This document shows, piece after piece, positions 1 through 8,783 of a DNA stretch of 64,000 bases. Below the pieces are notes generated by a model that saw only the letters and a program-made list of their open reading frames with translations, had not been told where the DNA came from and searched no databases. Origin of the DNA: DATFVJ01 sp963727015 (GTDB lineage Bacteria; Actinomycetota; Actinomycetes; Streptosporangiales; Streptosporangiaceae); assembly GCA_963727015.1 (NCBI GenBank), contig CAVSEV010000004.1, forward strand, positions 29,912 through 93,911, given 5' to 3'. The position numbers were made by a program, and so were the translations under genes. The number at the start of each line of letters is the position of its first letter. The stretch's first letter is position 1.

Positions 1-218
1 GCTGGCGGCATTCCCGCTCCCGGACGCTGCACCGGCCACCTCCCGCGACGCCGCGATCGTCACCCGCGGCGATAGACGTCTCACTTGTCGCAGTGCGGGG
101 GCATATGTCCCCCGATTCAGCCGATGATCCTGATATAACCGGCCTTCGCCGGACAGACTACAGATGCTGATAGAGGGACGTGCTGGCCTTTTGTGGCGGA
201 ATGGGTTACAAGCTGGTC

Positions 219-1775
219 TCAGCGAGGATGCCGCGCCTGGCCGGAATCGGGCACCGGCGCGGCGTGCCTGATTTCTGGCCGCGGATCCGCGCTGCCCGCC
301 AGGTTCATGCCCGGGGAACTGCCGTCTGGTTTCTCGTTACCCCAGGCGCCCGCCGCGCACATGACGATGAGGACGCCGAACAGGAACAACAGGCCAAGAT
401 GGCTGAACCCGGCGATGGCGATGCTCAAGGACCCGGTGTCGGGCAGCACGCCAGGAAGCAGCATCTCGCTGAGCAGCAGGCACCGCGCGATCAGCAGGTA
501 GTCGAGCCCGCTGGCCGGCATCAGCGCGAGCAGCGGGAAGATCAGAGCGTCATACCAGGGCGCTTGCACCGGGAAGACGGCCAGCCAGGCGAGCGCCAGG
601 GCCACGGCGGGCCGGACGGCAGGCAGCGCCCGATGGCCGGGCGGAAGGCGCCAGAGCAGCAGCAGGGCGAGGGCCACGATGCAGAGCAGCACGACGGCCG
701 CGAATGCCAGCGGCCTCGACCTGATCGCGGCAGGCACCGGGTAGATGAATCCGGCGCTGACGGTGAGCCGCCGGCCAAGGACGGCCGTGTTCAGGGCGCC
801 AGGAACCAGGTAGCAGGGGATGAGCACAGCGGCGGCGCCGAAGAGCCCGGCCGCGACGGTGCGAGGCGATGCGCGGGCAGCCCAGGCCAGGCCGGCGGCC
901 GCCAGCGCGAACGGCGTCTTGATCGCGATCGCGGCACCGACGATGAGACCGGTCACAGCGCCCGCGATGATGCCGCTGCGCCGGAGCGTTAGCAGCGCGG
1001 CGACCGCGAGCAGGGCCAGCAGCACATCCACGTGGCCGCTGCCGACCAGCCAGAACAGCATCAGCGGGTTGACCGCCCACAGCAGGCACACCCGGCCCTG
1101 GCGGGCCCTGTCACTTCCAGCGAGCCGGACCAGGCCGATGGCCGTCGCGGCAAATGCGATCGCATTGCCCAGCCTGATCCAGAAAACGATCCGTGCCATC
1201 GACGTGCCGCCGAGCCTGGCGGCTGCCCACTGGGCCGCCGTCGCGACCGGGCCGTAGATGGTTGGCAGCGTCCGCCAGTTCGCAGGCGCGAACAACCCCA
1301 CCGGGTCGCCGCTGCCGTACAACTCGGCGGGCCGCAGCACATAGGGGTTGTGGCCGATGCTGGCGATCCGTCCGTAAATCGCGTAGTTGAGCACGTCGAT
1401 GGATCCGGCGGGTGGCAGGAAGGCGAACAGCACTGCCGTGACGGCGCCGGCGCCGACCAGCAGCCTGGCCGAGGGCCGCCAGCCACGCCTGACGGCGGCG
1501 AGACCGATGGCCATCGCCACCGCGCCGAGCAGCAGGCCCGATCGCTCGAGCGCGATAACCGTGGCCGCGGACGGCGCCACAGAAAGCGACCACATGGGGC
1601 CGCCTGGGCCTATCCGCGGCACCGCCGCCGACGGGCCGAGCGCCATCACGGCCGCGAGCAGCGCGATGCTCGCCAGATAAGCGGCGGCGGCGGCGATAGC
1701 GAGCGCCTGGCTGCCGGGCCTTCGCGTGTGCGCACGGCCGGGCCGCGCCGGGTCAGTACCCGTGCCGGCGGTCAC
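219..1775 (-). CDS. GT-C type membrane mannosyltransferase-like protein (MptA/MptB-like)
   Basis: The product is about 518 aa and strongly hydrophobic, with roughly a dozen predicted membrane segments. A conserved loop near residue 120 reads GSIDVLNYAIYGR followed by GHNPY, and a later TIYGP motif is present. The acidic residue in a SxD loop plus the YGP motif is typical of polyprenol-phosphate-mannose-dependent GT-C enzymes that extend lipomannan or related glycolipids; the exact acceptor is inferred, not shown. I start the gene at the GTG at 1775, which overlaps the TGA of the phosphatase gene (GTGA), so the two are probably translationally coupled. The same frame stays open further upstream to 2474, but that part is antisense-like arginine-rich sequence lying inside the phosphatase gene. 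Confidence 0.75.
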   Translation of the reverse strand: MTAGTGTDPARPGRAHTRRPGSQALAIAAAAAYLASIALLAAVMALGPSAAVPRIGPGGPMWSLSVAPSAATVIALERSGLLLGAVAMAIGLAAVRRGWRPSARLLVGAGAVTAVLFAFLPPAGSIDVLNYAIYGRIASIGHNPYVLRPAELYGSGDPVGLFAPANWRTLPTIYGPVATAAQWAAARLGGTSMARIVFWIRLGNAIAFAATAIGLVRLAGSDRARQGRVCLLWAVNPLMLFWLVGSGHVDVLLALLAVAALLTLRRSGIIAGAVTGLIVGAAIAIKTPFALAAAGLAWAARASPRTVAAGLFGAAAVLIPCYLVPGALNTAVLGRRLTVSAGFIYPVPAAIRSRPLAFAAVVLLCIVALALLLLWRLPPGHRALPAVRPAVALALAWLAVFPVQAPWYDALIFPLLALMPASGLDYLLIARCLLLSEMLLPGVLPDTGSLSIAIAGFSHLGLLFLFGVLIVMCAAGAWGNEKPDGSSPGMNLAGSADPRPEIRHAAPVPDSGQARHPR

Positions 1776-2401
1776 GGGGGCACGTCCCTGCCTCCCGCGG
1801 TGCGGGCACCGGGGGTGCCTGCGATCAGGCCGAGCGGGCCCGCGAGCGCCTCGGCGATCAAGGCAGCGGTGGCCTCGTGCACCGCCATCGGCTGGCCGAC
1901 GGGGTCGGGAACATCGAGCCTGTCCTGCGGCCACGCGGCGAGGCGCCCCCGCAGCGGATCGGCGGCGGCGGTGAGCGCCCGGGCCCTTCCGGCCGCGTCG
2001 CCGATCCGGCTGATGTCGCCGTGCGGGATGACGGCGGCGAGCGCCGCGAACTCGCGCAGCGTGAACGTTCGCCGTACGGCGTCTGGGCACAACCCGGCCG
2101 TTTGATCCCGCACGAACTCGCGGTGCGGGCGGGCGGCGGTGAGGATCAGGTCGGCGCCGGCCGCGATCTGCGGGGTCAGCTGGCGCGCGGTGAAACCGGC
2201 CGGATCGCCGCCGAGCCGGCGCAGAACGACCTCGCTGTCCGCGTAGATGGGCGCGCCGGCGACCGCGTGGGTCCCCGCGCTCGACACGTCGACCGACATC
2301 ACACCGCTGCCGGTGAGCCAGCCGCGGGCGAGCCGTTCGCAGAGCGGCGACCTGCACATATTCCCTGTGCAGACAAACAAGATCCTGAACGGCTGCCGCA
2401 T
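1772..2401 (-). CDS. Low-molecular-weight protein-tyrosine phosphatase
   Basis: The 209-aa product opens with RILFVCTGNMCRSP, the CX5R(S) phosphate-binding loop of the low-Mr PTP family (Cys-Thr-Gly-Asn-Met-Cys-Arg-Ser), which carries the nucleophilic Cys and the anion-binding Arg. A DVPDP segment near the C-terminus fits the general-acid Asp loop. Such enzymes dephosphorylate phosphotyrosine or arginine and often sit beside polysaccharide or glycolipid genes; here the next gene, overlapping by 4 bp, encodes a GT-C glycosyltransferase. The ATG at 2401 places the catalytic loop at the usual distance from the N-terminus; an alternative ATG at 2416 adds five residues. Confidence 0.85.
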   Translation of the reverse strand: MRQPFRILFVCTGNMCRSPLCERLARGWLTGSGVMSVDVSSAGTHAVAGAPIYADSEVVLRRLGGDPAGFTARQLTPQIAAGADLILTAARPHREFVRDQTAGLCPDAVRRTFTLREFAALAAVIPHGDISRIGDAAGRARALTAAADPLRGRLAAWPQDRLDVPDPVGQPMAVHEATAALIAEALAGPLGLIAGTPGARTAGGRDVPP

Positions 2402-2412
2402 GTGGCCTCCGA

Positions 2413-2700
2413 TCACAGCAAGCGGTCGCGCACCTGGCCGGAAAGGTAGGCACCGAGCCAGCGGCCGAGCTCATCGTAGACGTGCTTGCGTACCGGCTTT
2501 GCCGACAGCATCAGGTCATGCACCCCCCCTCGATGCGCAGGCAGGTGACGCGGCGTCCAAGCAGCGGCGCCAAGCGGGCGATGTGTGCGACGTTGAGCAC
2601 GGTGTCGGTACGGCGGCGGACCTCCGTCGTCGGGCCGCAGCGGGAGCGTGATCGACTCATATTCGGGCCCGAGCACGTCTGGGCCGGCGATAAGTTCCAA
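2413..2700 (-). pseudogene. C-terminal remnant of an alpha/beta hydrolase (S33 lipase-like), frameshifted
   Basis: Two reading frames each hold part of one recognisable protein end. One frame gives TDTVLNVAHIARLAPLLGR and then VTCLRIEGG; after a shift at about 2521-2527, where there is a run of seven C on the plus strand, the other frame continues HDLMLSAKPVRKHVYDELGR. Joined, they match the end of actinobacterial alpha/beta hydrolases of the serine aminopeptidase/monoacylglycerol lipase type, including the catalytic-His GGxHDL motif. An upstream piece with GPEYESITLPLR is in the second frame again, so more than one shift exists. The nucleophile half of the enzyme is absent. It lies just upstream of the phosphatase gene on the same strand. 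Confidence 0.5.
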
Positions 2701-2813
2701 GCCTCCCCCATTCCTCGTCGCCGCCCGGCATCTACCAAGATCCAGAACACACCCTAGGGCACGGGTCGCAGATCTCGGTGGATGCGGGCGGTGATTGGCA
2801 ACGCGCCTGCCAG

Positions 2814-3767
2814 TCAGCGGCCTGCGGGCTCGCGCGGCTCCGCCGACATGACGTCAATGCGGCGCAAGATGATTCCCTCGCGCAGCGCCCAGGGACACAC
2901 CTCAAGCTCGGCCAGGCCGAACAGGTCCATCGCGGCGTCAGCGACAATCGCGCCCGCAAGTAGCTGAGCGGCCCGCCCGCCTGAGACCCCGGGCAGCTCG
3001 GCCCGCTGTGCGGCGGTCATGGCGGCGAGGCGATCAGCACAGGGAGTCAGCTTGGCGTGGCTGAGCGCGCGCCTGACATAAGGACCCTCGTTCGACGGCG
3101 CCGCGCCCATGATGCGGGCGAGTTGCTTGAATGTCTTCGAGGTCGCCACCGCATGATCGGCTGGTCCGTGCCGCACCAGGTCACCGACGGTACGGGCGAT
3201 CTCGGTGCGGACATGCCTGCGCAATCCGCGCACCTCCGCGGCGGACGGCGGATCGCTGGTGAACCACTCGCGGGTGAGCCTGCTCGCGCCGAGCGGCAGC
3301 GAGATCGCGACGTCGGGTTCCTCGTCCGGGCCCGCCGCGATCTCGAGCGAGCCGCCGCCGATATCCACGACGAGCAGCCTGCCCGAGGACCAGCCGAACC
3401 AGCGGCGGCCTGCGAGGAACGTCAGCCGTGACTCATCCTCACCGGTCAGCACCCGGATGTTCACGTTGGTCTCGGCCCTGATCTTGGCGAGCACCTCTTC
3501 CCCGTTGACCGCATCACGGATCGCCGAGGTGGCGAATGAGAGCAGTTCCTCGACCCCTTTGTCCTCGGCCACCTGCAGGGCCTCGCCAACGAAGGCCCGC
3601 AACTGCGCGGCGCCCGCGGTGCTGAGCTGGTTGCCCTTCTTGATGTGGTCGGCGAGCTTGAGCTCCGCCTTGTGTGAGTAGGCGGCGATGGGCCGCGCTC
3701 CCTCGTGCGCGTCAACCACAAGAAGGTGCACCGTGTTGGAGCCAACATCCAGGACACCGAGTCGCAT
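2814..3767 (-). CDS. Ppx/GppA family phosphatase (exopolyphosphatase-like)
   Basis: The 317-aa product begins RLGVLDVGSNTVHLLVVDA, the first phosphate-binding motif of the ASKHA-fold Ppx/GppA family. It has the second motif LLVVDIGGGSLE near residue 130 and the FATSAIRDAVNG helix that follows the active site. It is the short, single-module form common in actinobacteria (Ppx1/Ppx2-like), lacking the long C-terminal HD-like domain of E. coli PPX. Family members hydrolyse inorganic polyphosphate or pppGpp; which one cannot be told from sequence. It stands alone with gene-free sequence upstream. The ATG at 3767 is the only start that keeps the first motif. Confidence 0.88.
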   Translation of the reverse strand: MRLGVLDVGSNTVHLLVVDAHEGARPIAAYSHKAELKLADHIKKGNQLSTAGAAQLRAFVGEALQVAEDKGVEELLSFATSAIRDAVNGEEVLAKIRAETNVNIRVLTGEDESRLTFLAGRRWFGWSSGRLLVVDIGGGSLEIAAGPDEEPDVAISLPLGASRLTREWFTSDPPSAAEVRGLRRHVRTEIARTVGDLVRHGPADHAVATSKTFKQLARIMGAAPSNEGPYVRRALSHAKLTPCADRLAAMTAAQRAELPGVSGGRAAQLLAGAIVADAAMDLFGLAELEVCPWALREGIILRRIDVMSAEPREPAGR

Positions 3768-4338
3768 GATTCGAAGCTACCCAACCGTTAAGTTGTTGTC
3801 CTTCACTTGACATTGTGCCCGCCGTGACGGATGTCCGGCGGGCTTCAGGGTCCCGTCGTGCCTGCCGCCCTGGCGTCTGGCTACCCCCCTGGCTACCCCT
3901 CGCGCTGCCCCAGGTCGCTGCAATCCCTTGCGTGTCTTCGGCGGTTTCAGCCGCAACGGCAGCACTGAGCGCAGAGAATGAGGCCCGGGTGCCATTTGGC
4001 TCCGGGAATTACGGAAACCAGACGGCTGCGCCACGGTATCAGATTGGGACAGACCGTTTTCCTGGACTTGCTGCCGGGCCGATCCCGCCGCACCATGAAG
4101 CTGTTCCGTTTGTCTGCTCGGTGAGTGACCGGACGGGCGAGCAGAGCGACAGCCCCGTCACGTTACGACATGAAGGACAACATGACCGCCGTGATCCCTC
4201 TCCTGCCGCTCGGCGCCGGCAGTTCCCCGCACAGGACGACGATCGGCCTCTGCCTGCGGCCCGTCAGCTGATTACCGCCCGGGAGCCAGCGTACGGCCGG
4301 CAATCGAGCGGCCGTGCGCCTAGCGGAAGGAGTCGACC
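3768..4338. other. Gene-free interval between ppx-like and ftsK-like units
   Basis: About 570 bp separate the divergent ppx-like gene and the small-protein/ftsK pair. I see no convincing reading frame, tRNA or palindrome. It must hold the promoters of both units. A good ribosome-binding site (GGAAGGAG) is visible at about 4324-4331 just before the ATG at 4339. Confidence 0.5.
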
Positions 4339-4683
4339 ATGGCAGGCAGCCCCGTAGAGGCCGCCGCAGAGGCTGTGCAGCAGCACATCGGCGGGTTCAC
4401 CCCGGAAACGGCAGCCGAGCTTGACCGGTTCCTGCATGACCTGCCGCGGCTTTTCGAGCGCACCGCTGAGGCCCTGGCCCAGCTAGCCGACCGGTTCGGC
4501 AGTGATCTGCCGGTGCATCCAAGCGTGCACGAGCATCTGCGGGAACTCGCCGCTGTTTCGGCCGGGAGCGCGGAATTCGCAGAGGAGGCGTGGAGCCTGC
4601 ACCGGACCGTGCACGATCGCGAACTTGAACGCATCGAGAACCCGCGGCCAGGTGAGGATCTCTGGGATGTCAACACGCAGTAA
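4339..4683 (+). CDS. Small acidic helical protein coupled to the FtsK-like translocase
   Basis: This 114-aa acidic protein is predicted to be almost entirely helical and shows no known catalytic motif. It has a GGAAGGAG ribosome-binding site 7-8 bp before its ATG, and its 3' end overlaps the translocase gene by 17 bp, so the two are surely co-expressed. Small proteins of this sort often precede TraB/FtsK-like genes in actinomycete integrative elements and related chromosomal loci. The function is unknown; a partner or regulator of the translocase is an inference from coupling alone. Confidence 0.75.
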   Translation: MAGSPVEAAAEAVQQHIGGFTPETAAELDRFLHDLPRLFERTAEALAQLADRFGSDLPVHPSVHEHLRELAAVSAGSAEFAEEAWSLHRTVHDRELERIENPRPGEDLWDVNTQ

Positions 4684-6757
4684 CCACCCGGTTCAGGCCC
4701 GCCAGGGGCGGCAAGCCCCCCAGGAGTGGCAAGCCCACCAAGGACAGCACAGCCAACAGACCCGGCATCAGCAGGCCCAGCACAGCCAGCAGGCCGATCC
4801 GTCCCAGCAGGCCCAGCACACCCAACAGGCCGAGCAGTCCCAGCAGGACGGCCAGTCCCAGCAGGCCCAGCGGGTGCCGTGGACGGTGCGGGCGGGGGCG
4901 CTCGAGATCGTCGCGCTCGTATCGCTCGCCGCGGCGGCCGTGTACGCGCTGGGCTGGATCATCTACCTCAGCGGCGCGCCTTTGTGGCTGACAGGTGTCA
5001 TCGCCGCGGTGGGCGCCGCCGCGGCGCTCATCCCCGTGCTGGCACGCACCGGCCCGGGCGCCGCGGCCGGTTACACCCTTAGCTGCGCGCTCGCGGCAGG
5101 CGGATGGCTTGTCTATGCGGCGGTCGCCTCCCCGCGCACGTGGATCGCCGTCACGGCCCTTGCGGTGCTCCCGCCGGCCCTCGGGCTCCTCTACCCTCCC
5201 GTGCGCCGCCATGAGCGGTACCTGGCCGAGGAGGCCAGGCGGCGCGCGGAAGACGCACGCAGGAAGGCGGGCGCGCGCAAGTGGCCCGACCTGCTCGAGC
5301 GCCTCGGCCATCCGGGCATCTCATATCGCGGCCAGACGGAAACGAGATCCGGCCACACCATCAGGCTCGGCCTCCCGCCGAGCGGCAAGGTCAGGTACGG
5401 CACGCTTGCGGAGGCCACCGAGCGGATCGAGATCGCGGCGAGGCTGCGGCGCGGCGCCGTCCGGGTCGAACGCGGCGGGCGAGCGGACGAGGTACTGCTG
5501 CACGTGTCCGAGCGTGACGTGCTCGCGGAGCCGATCCCGTTTCCCGACGACTCGCAGCCGCTGACTGTCAACAAACCGCTGCCGGTCGGGCTGCACGAGG
5601 ACGGGACTATCTGCACCGTCACCTTGCGCGAGGTTGCCGCGCTGATCGTCGGTCTTCGCGGCTCGGGCAAGTCGAACCTCATCAACGTGCTGATAGCGCA
5701 GCTGTCCAGGTGCGCCGACACGGTGATCTTCATGATCGACCTGAAGGGCGGGCGGACGGCGCTGCCGTGGCTGCGGCCCTGGCTGGAGGGACGCGCCGCC
5801 CGCCCGGTCATCGACTGGGTAGCCACCACCAGGGAGGAAGCCGAGCGGATGCTGCGCGCAGTGCTGCGCGGCATCGATGCCCGTGCGCACTCCGGCGCGG
5901 GGGGCGAGAAGATCACGCCATCCCCCGGCCTGCCCGCGGTGATTCTCATTGTCGAGGAGGTCGCGGTGATCTTCGGCATGAACACCGGGCCGCGCACCTC
6001 ACTGGAGGGAACCACGAACTCCACGCTGGCCGGCCTCGGTACCCAGGTCACCCAGCTTGGCCGGAGCGAGGCCATCGACCCTGTCCTGGTCACCCAGCGA
6101 GGTGCGGTAACCATGATCGGCAGCGCCGACCTGAAGTCGCAGTGCGCATTGCGGATCGGGCTCGGCGTCGCGACGGAAGCCGACGCGCGCCTGGTCGTCC
6201 CTGACGATCTGCACATCGCCGCCGACCTGGCGCGCCTAGCGCATCCAGGGTCGGGGATCGTGCAGTCCCGCGATGGCCGCCCGGTGCCGGTGAAGTTCTA
6301 CCGGCTCGACCATGACCGGATCGCGGGGCTCGCGGAACGCTCAGCGCCGTCCCGTCCGGCGCCAGACCATGTTCTCGCCGAGGCACTGGGCGAGGACTAC
6401 CGGCGGCGCTGGTCGGTCGAGCGGGCGGCGCATCTACGGCGGGCAAGCGAGCGGGCAAATGGGGAGGCAGCGGCGCCGCTGCCACACCTGAGGGCCAGAA
6501 CCGCAGACACCGGCCGGGAGTTTGCCGAGATCGTCGCCGGGCCGGCGAACGGCCAGGCCACCGCGCCCGCCCGCAAGCGGATGCTGGCGATCCTGGACAG
6601 CACCGGAGTATGGGGGGCCACCGCTCACCGCCTGCTCGCGATGATGGAAGCCGAGGGCATCGCCCCTGAGCCGCAGTCGCTGGATCGCTGGCTGGAACAG
6701 GAGGAGTCAGCCGGGCGGGTGCGGCGCGCGTCCCACGGCCGGTGGAAGACCCGCTAG
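4667..6757 (+). CDS. FtsK/SpoIIIE-domain DNA translocase (Tra-like), membrane-anchored
   Basis: The 696-aa product starts with about 60 residues of Gln/His-rich repeats (QQAQHSQQ-type). Hydrophobic helices follow at about residues 75-170, then a charged linker and a P-loop ATPase domain. Walker A is GLRGSGKSN near residue 328, an acidic strand FMIDLKGGR lies near 354, and a second one, ILIVEEVAV, near 425 is the probable Walker B. The C-terminal 60 residues look like a winged helix. This is the plan of FtsK/SpoIIIE/TraB proteins that pump double-stranded DNA. With no divisome genes nearby and a small coupled partner upstream, it resembles the transfer module of actinomycete integrative elements, though no integrase, excisionase or replication gene is present. 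The ATG at 4667 is the first one that excludes antisense-like sequence. Confidence 0.85.
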   Translation: MSTRSNHPVQARQGRQAPQEWQAHQGQHSQQTRHQQAQHSQQADPSQQAQHTQQAEQSQQDGQSQQAQRVPWTVRAGALEIVALVSLAAAAVYALGWIIYLSGAPLWLTGVIAAVGAAAALIPVLARTGPGAAAGYTLSCALAAGGWLVYAAVASPRTWIAVTALAVLPPALGLLYPPVRRHERYLAEEARRRAEDARRKAGARKWPDLLERLGHPGISYRGQTETRSGHTIRLGLPPSGKVRYGTLAEATERIEIAARLRRGAVRVERGGRADEVLLHVSERDVLAEPIPFPDDSQPLTVNKPLPVGLHEDGTICTVTLREVAALIVGLRGSGKSNLINVLIAQLSRCADTVIFMIDLKGGRTALPWLRPWLEGRAARPVIDWVATTREEAERMLRAVLRGIDARAHSGAGGEKITPSPGLPAVILIVEEVAVIFGMNTGPRTSLEGTTNSTLAGLGTQVTQLGRSEAIDPVLVTQRGAVTMIGSADLKSQCALRIGLGVATEADARLVVPDDLHIAADLARLAHPGSGIVQSRDGRPVPVKFYRLDHDRIAGLAERSAPSRPAPDHVLAEALGEDYRRRWSVERAAHLRRASERANGEAAAPLPHLRARTADTGREFAEIVAGPANGQATAPARKRMLAILDSTGVWGATAHRLLAMMEAEGIAPEPQSLDRWLEQEESAGRVRRASHGRWKTR

Positions 6758-6786
6758 CTAGTGGCCGGAAGACCACTAGCTAGCGG
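6751..6786. terminator. Perfect 14-bp stem terminator overlapping the translocase stop
   Basis: CCGCTAGCTAGTGG (6751-6764) is followed by an 8-nt loop and its exact reverse complement (6773-6786). The left arm contains the TAG stop of the ftsK-like gene. It lies between convergent genes, so it can serve both directions. There is no U-tract, which is usual in actinobacteria. Confidence 0.7.
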
Positions 6787-6820
6787 CAGGGCGTGTCTCA
6801 GGACTCGATCAGCATCTCGT

Positions 6821-8083
6821 CTACCGGCCGGCGGGGGTCAGCTGGGTTGTGTCCGCCCGGCCAAGTTGCAGCAGCATCTGCGGCGCTCCTGGCAACCGGA
6901 GCCGCTCCCGGATCTCGGCGCGCCATGGCGCGGACTCCAGCGGCTGCGTATGCAGGCTCGCGAAGACCCACCGGCTGGCGGCGTGCACAAGCAGCCGGTG
7001 CAGCGCCTGCCCTGCCCTGAGCCAGTCGGCTCGCTCGTCGCCCCTGGTAGTCAGGACAGCGGTCATGTTGGGCGGCGCCCCACCCGTCTCGAGTTGCCCC
7101 CAGCCACGGCCAAGGTCGAAGTCGCGCGGCGCGAGCGCGCCGGGCAGGTGCGCGGGCTGCGCGGCGTAGGCGCGGACCGGGACGCCGTCGCGTGCCGGGC
7201 TGCCTGGCCTGCGGGTCCAGCGCCGCCGTTCAGCCCGCAGAATCGAGTCTTTGTTCTGCGCCCGCTCGGCCGCGCCCACCAGCTCCGCGAGCTGCTGGCA
7301 CGGACCAGGGCGGTCAAGCAGCACGAGCATGGCGCCCTCGGCGGCCGCATCACACTGCAGGCCTGCGAGCAGGCCAGTCGGCAGCGGGTCGCCGTTGAAC
7401 GGCCCGCGGTGGGTGTGCCGGTGGTTGATCGCCGCAAGCAGGGAACGCTCGCCCGCGGTCATGGGCACACAAGCGCCGAGCCGCACCCGGGCGAGCAGGT
7501 CGTAGTCGGCTGGCGAAGGCAGCAACTGCACCAGCGGGAGGTAGCCGAGGCCGCGGACAGCCAGCCGCAGCCCGAAAAGCGCCGCGCCGCAGCTGACGAG
7601 CATCTCCCTGCCGGTCGGATCGGAGCTGCGCAGCACCCGGCTGCGATCCGCGTGCAGCTCGAGCGCGGACCCTTCGACGCCGAACTGCCACGGCTGCGTG
7701 TTGTGCACCGAAGGTGCGCGTGCCGCGGTGGCGAACAGGTAATCGACCTTGTCCATCGGGATCGGCGCGACGTCCGCCCGCGATTCGCTTAGCTCGATGT
7801 CAGTCTTGCCGAACTGCCCTGCGGTGGCGCTCGCCGGGCGAGGTGACGCCGCGGCGTCAGGGTAGAACGCTCGCGGAGCGGCTGGTGCGGGCCCCGCGGG
7901 GGCCACCCCGGTCACGACAGGCGGTTCGAGACCGAGTGAGTCGAGGTAGTCGAGATAATCGCCGACTAGGCCCGGGTCATCGAGGATGCCACGATGCCGA
8001 TTCCCTTCGGTGTCGACAACGGTGAAGGCACGGCGTCCATCTGGCCAGTAGTAGCCGAGCTCCAGTCGTGCGATCTCCTTCAT
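6821..8083 (-). CDS. Acg-like nitroreductase family protein
   Basis: The 420-aa product has a leader of about 100 residues with PepSY-like or regulatory character (LELGYYWPDGRRAF) and then a nitroreductase-fold domain that starts with AARAPSVHNTQPWQF. That motif marks the Acg/Rv3131 group of flavin-fold proteins found in the DosR dormancy regulon of mycobacteria; some members bind FMN without classical nitroreductase activity. An SRVLRSSDPTGREMLVSCGA stretch is also typical. The ATG at 8083 is preceded by GAGGTGAG at good spacing; a GTG at 8092 is possible. Two DosR/DevR-like boxes lie 58-95 bp upstream, suggesting induction by hypoxia or nitric oxide. Confidence 0.8.
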   Translation of the reverse strand: MKEIARLELGYYWPDGRRAFTVVDTEGNRHRGILDDPGLVGDYLDYLDSLGLEPPVVTGVAPAGPAPAAPRAFYPDAAASPRPASATAGQFGKTDIELSESRADVAPIPMDKVDYLFATAARAPSVHNTQPWQFGVEGSALELHADRSRVLRSSDPTGREMLVSCGAALFGLRLAVRGLGYLPLVQLLPSPADYDLLARVRLGACVPMTAGERSLLAAINHRHTHRGPFNGDPLPTGLLAGLQCDAAAEGAMLVLLDRPGPCQQLAELVGAAERAQNKDSILRAERRRWTRRPGSPARDGVPVRAYAAQPAHLPGALAPRDFDLGRGWGQLETGGAPPNMTAVLTTRGDERADWLRAGQALHRLLVHAASRWVFASLHTQPLESAPWRAEIRERLRLPGAPQMLLQLGRADTTQLTPAGR

Positions 8084-8140
8084 GGCTCTCACCTCGCGAC
8101 CCTTTTCTCGTCAGCGTTCTCGTACGTCGCTCCCGTCCAA

Positions 8141-8178
8141 AGGGCCCTAAGCCCTGTCCTGGTAAGCCAAATGTCCCT
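8141..8178 (-). promoter_or_regulatory. Paired DosR/DevR-like boxes upstream of the nitroreductase gene
   Basis: Two palindrome-like sites sit in tandem: AGGGCCCTAAGCCCT at 8141-8155, and AGGGACATTTGGCTT read on the minus strand at 8164-8178. Both resemble the GGGAC-TTW-GTCCC core of the mycobacterial DosR box and its relaxed actinobacterial versions. Their centres are about 23 bp apart, two helical turns, as in many DosR promoters. Confidence 0.5.
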
Positions 8179-8318
8179 GTGACCAGCGCCCGGTGCGATT
8201 GCCGCGCCAGGCGCGGCCCGGTCAGGGATGAATGACGGCAGCGAGGATGGCCTGCGGGGGGCCGATCGCCGCCCGGCGCACCGCCCGGATCCACCGAGAT
8301 CTACCGGACACCAGCGCC

Positions 8319-8780
8319 CTAGCGCCGGGTCCGGCGTCGCCAGCCGCGCCCCGGGTGCCACGACTCGATGACGAGGTGGTCGGCGGGAGTGCCCAGGTAG
8401 GTGAGGACCACCTCGGTGATGTCGAGCTTGAAGAACCCGGCTCCCTCATAAGGGTTGTCCGCTGGCGGTGCCGTCTCGATGACCGTGCCGGCCAGCTTCG
8501 CATCCCCCGGCCACGAGGCCGGGTCGTCCTCGGGTGGTTCTATCGTCGGGCTGTGCACGGCTATCCGGGGGTCACGGCGCACATCGAGCAGCTTCATCGA
8601 GCCGCCCATCATCCCCAGCGTTACCTCCCCGCCCGAGAACTCAAGCTCCGAGGCGCTGATACGCGGTGCGCCATCACGCCGCAGTGTCGCAATGGTCTTG
8701 TTCGTGCCCATGCCGAACCGGCCGCGCACCCGCGCGGCGAAATCAGCGGCGTCCTGCTCGATCTCTCGCCACGCCGCCAT
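8319..8780 (-). CDS. Pyridoxamine 5'-phosphate oxidase-fold (PPOX) protein
   Basis: The 153-aa product has the split-barrel signature of the PPOX/F420-binding family: a helix, then TNKTIATLRRDGAPRIS, a strand pair around GEVTLGMMGGSMKLLDVRRDPR, and a C-terminal FFKLDITEVVLTYLG strand followed by a basic tail ending WRRRTRR. Family members bind FMN or F420 and reduce small molecules; the substrate is not predictable. It is the last gene of a tightly packed three-gene operon, 3 bp after the MoaD-like gene. PPOX-fold proteins are frequent members of actinobacterial DosR regulons. Confidence 0.78.
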   Translation of the reverse strand: MAAWREIEQDAADFAARVRGRFGMGTNKTIATLRRDGAPRISASELEFSGGEVTLGMMGGSMKLLDVRRDPRIAVHSPTIEPPEDDPASWPGDAKLAGTVIETAPPADNPYEGAGFFKLDITEVVLTYLGTPADHLVIESWHPGRGWRRRTRR

Positions 8781-8783
8781 CGC

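Noticed and set aside
97..113. GGGGGCATATGTCCCCC near-palindrome at the window start
   Set aside because: One mismatch and no downstream gene in a suitable position, so a regulatory role cannot be supported.
180..992. Long plus-strand frame opposite the GT-C gene
   Set aside because: Composition is low-complexity Arg/Gly/Gln, typical of antisense frames in high-GC DNA. The minus-strand frame has clear membrane helices and motifs.
219..2474. A single 751-aa minus-strand frame covering both the phosphatase region and the mannosyltransferase-like gene
   Set aside because: The first 230 residues are Arg/Pro-rich and lie over the phosphatase gene in another frame. The real gene starts at the GTGA overlap at 1775.
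3815..4357. 180-aa plus-strand frame upstream of the ftsK-like pair
   Set aside because: No recognisable domain, biased composition, and it runs into the real small gene with a good ribosome-binding site.
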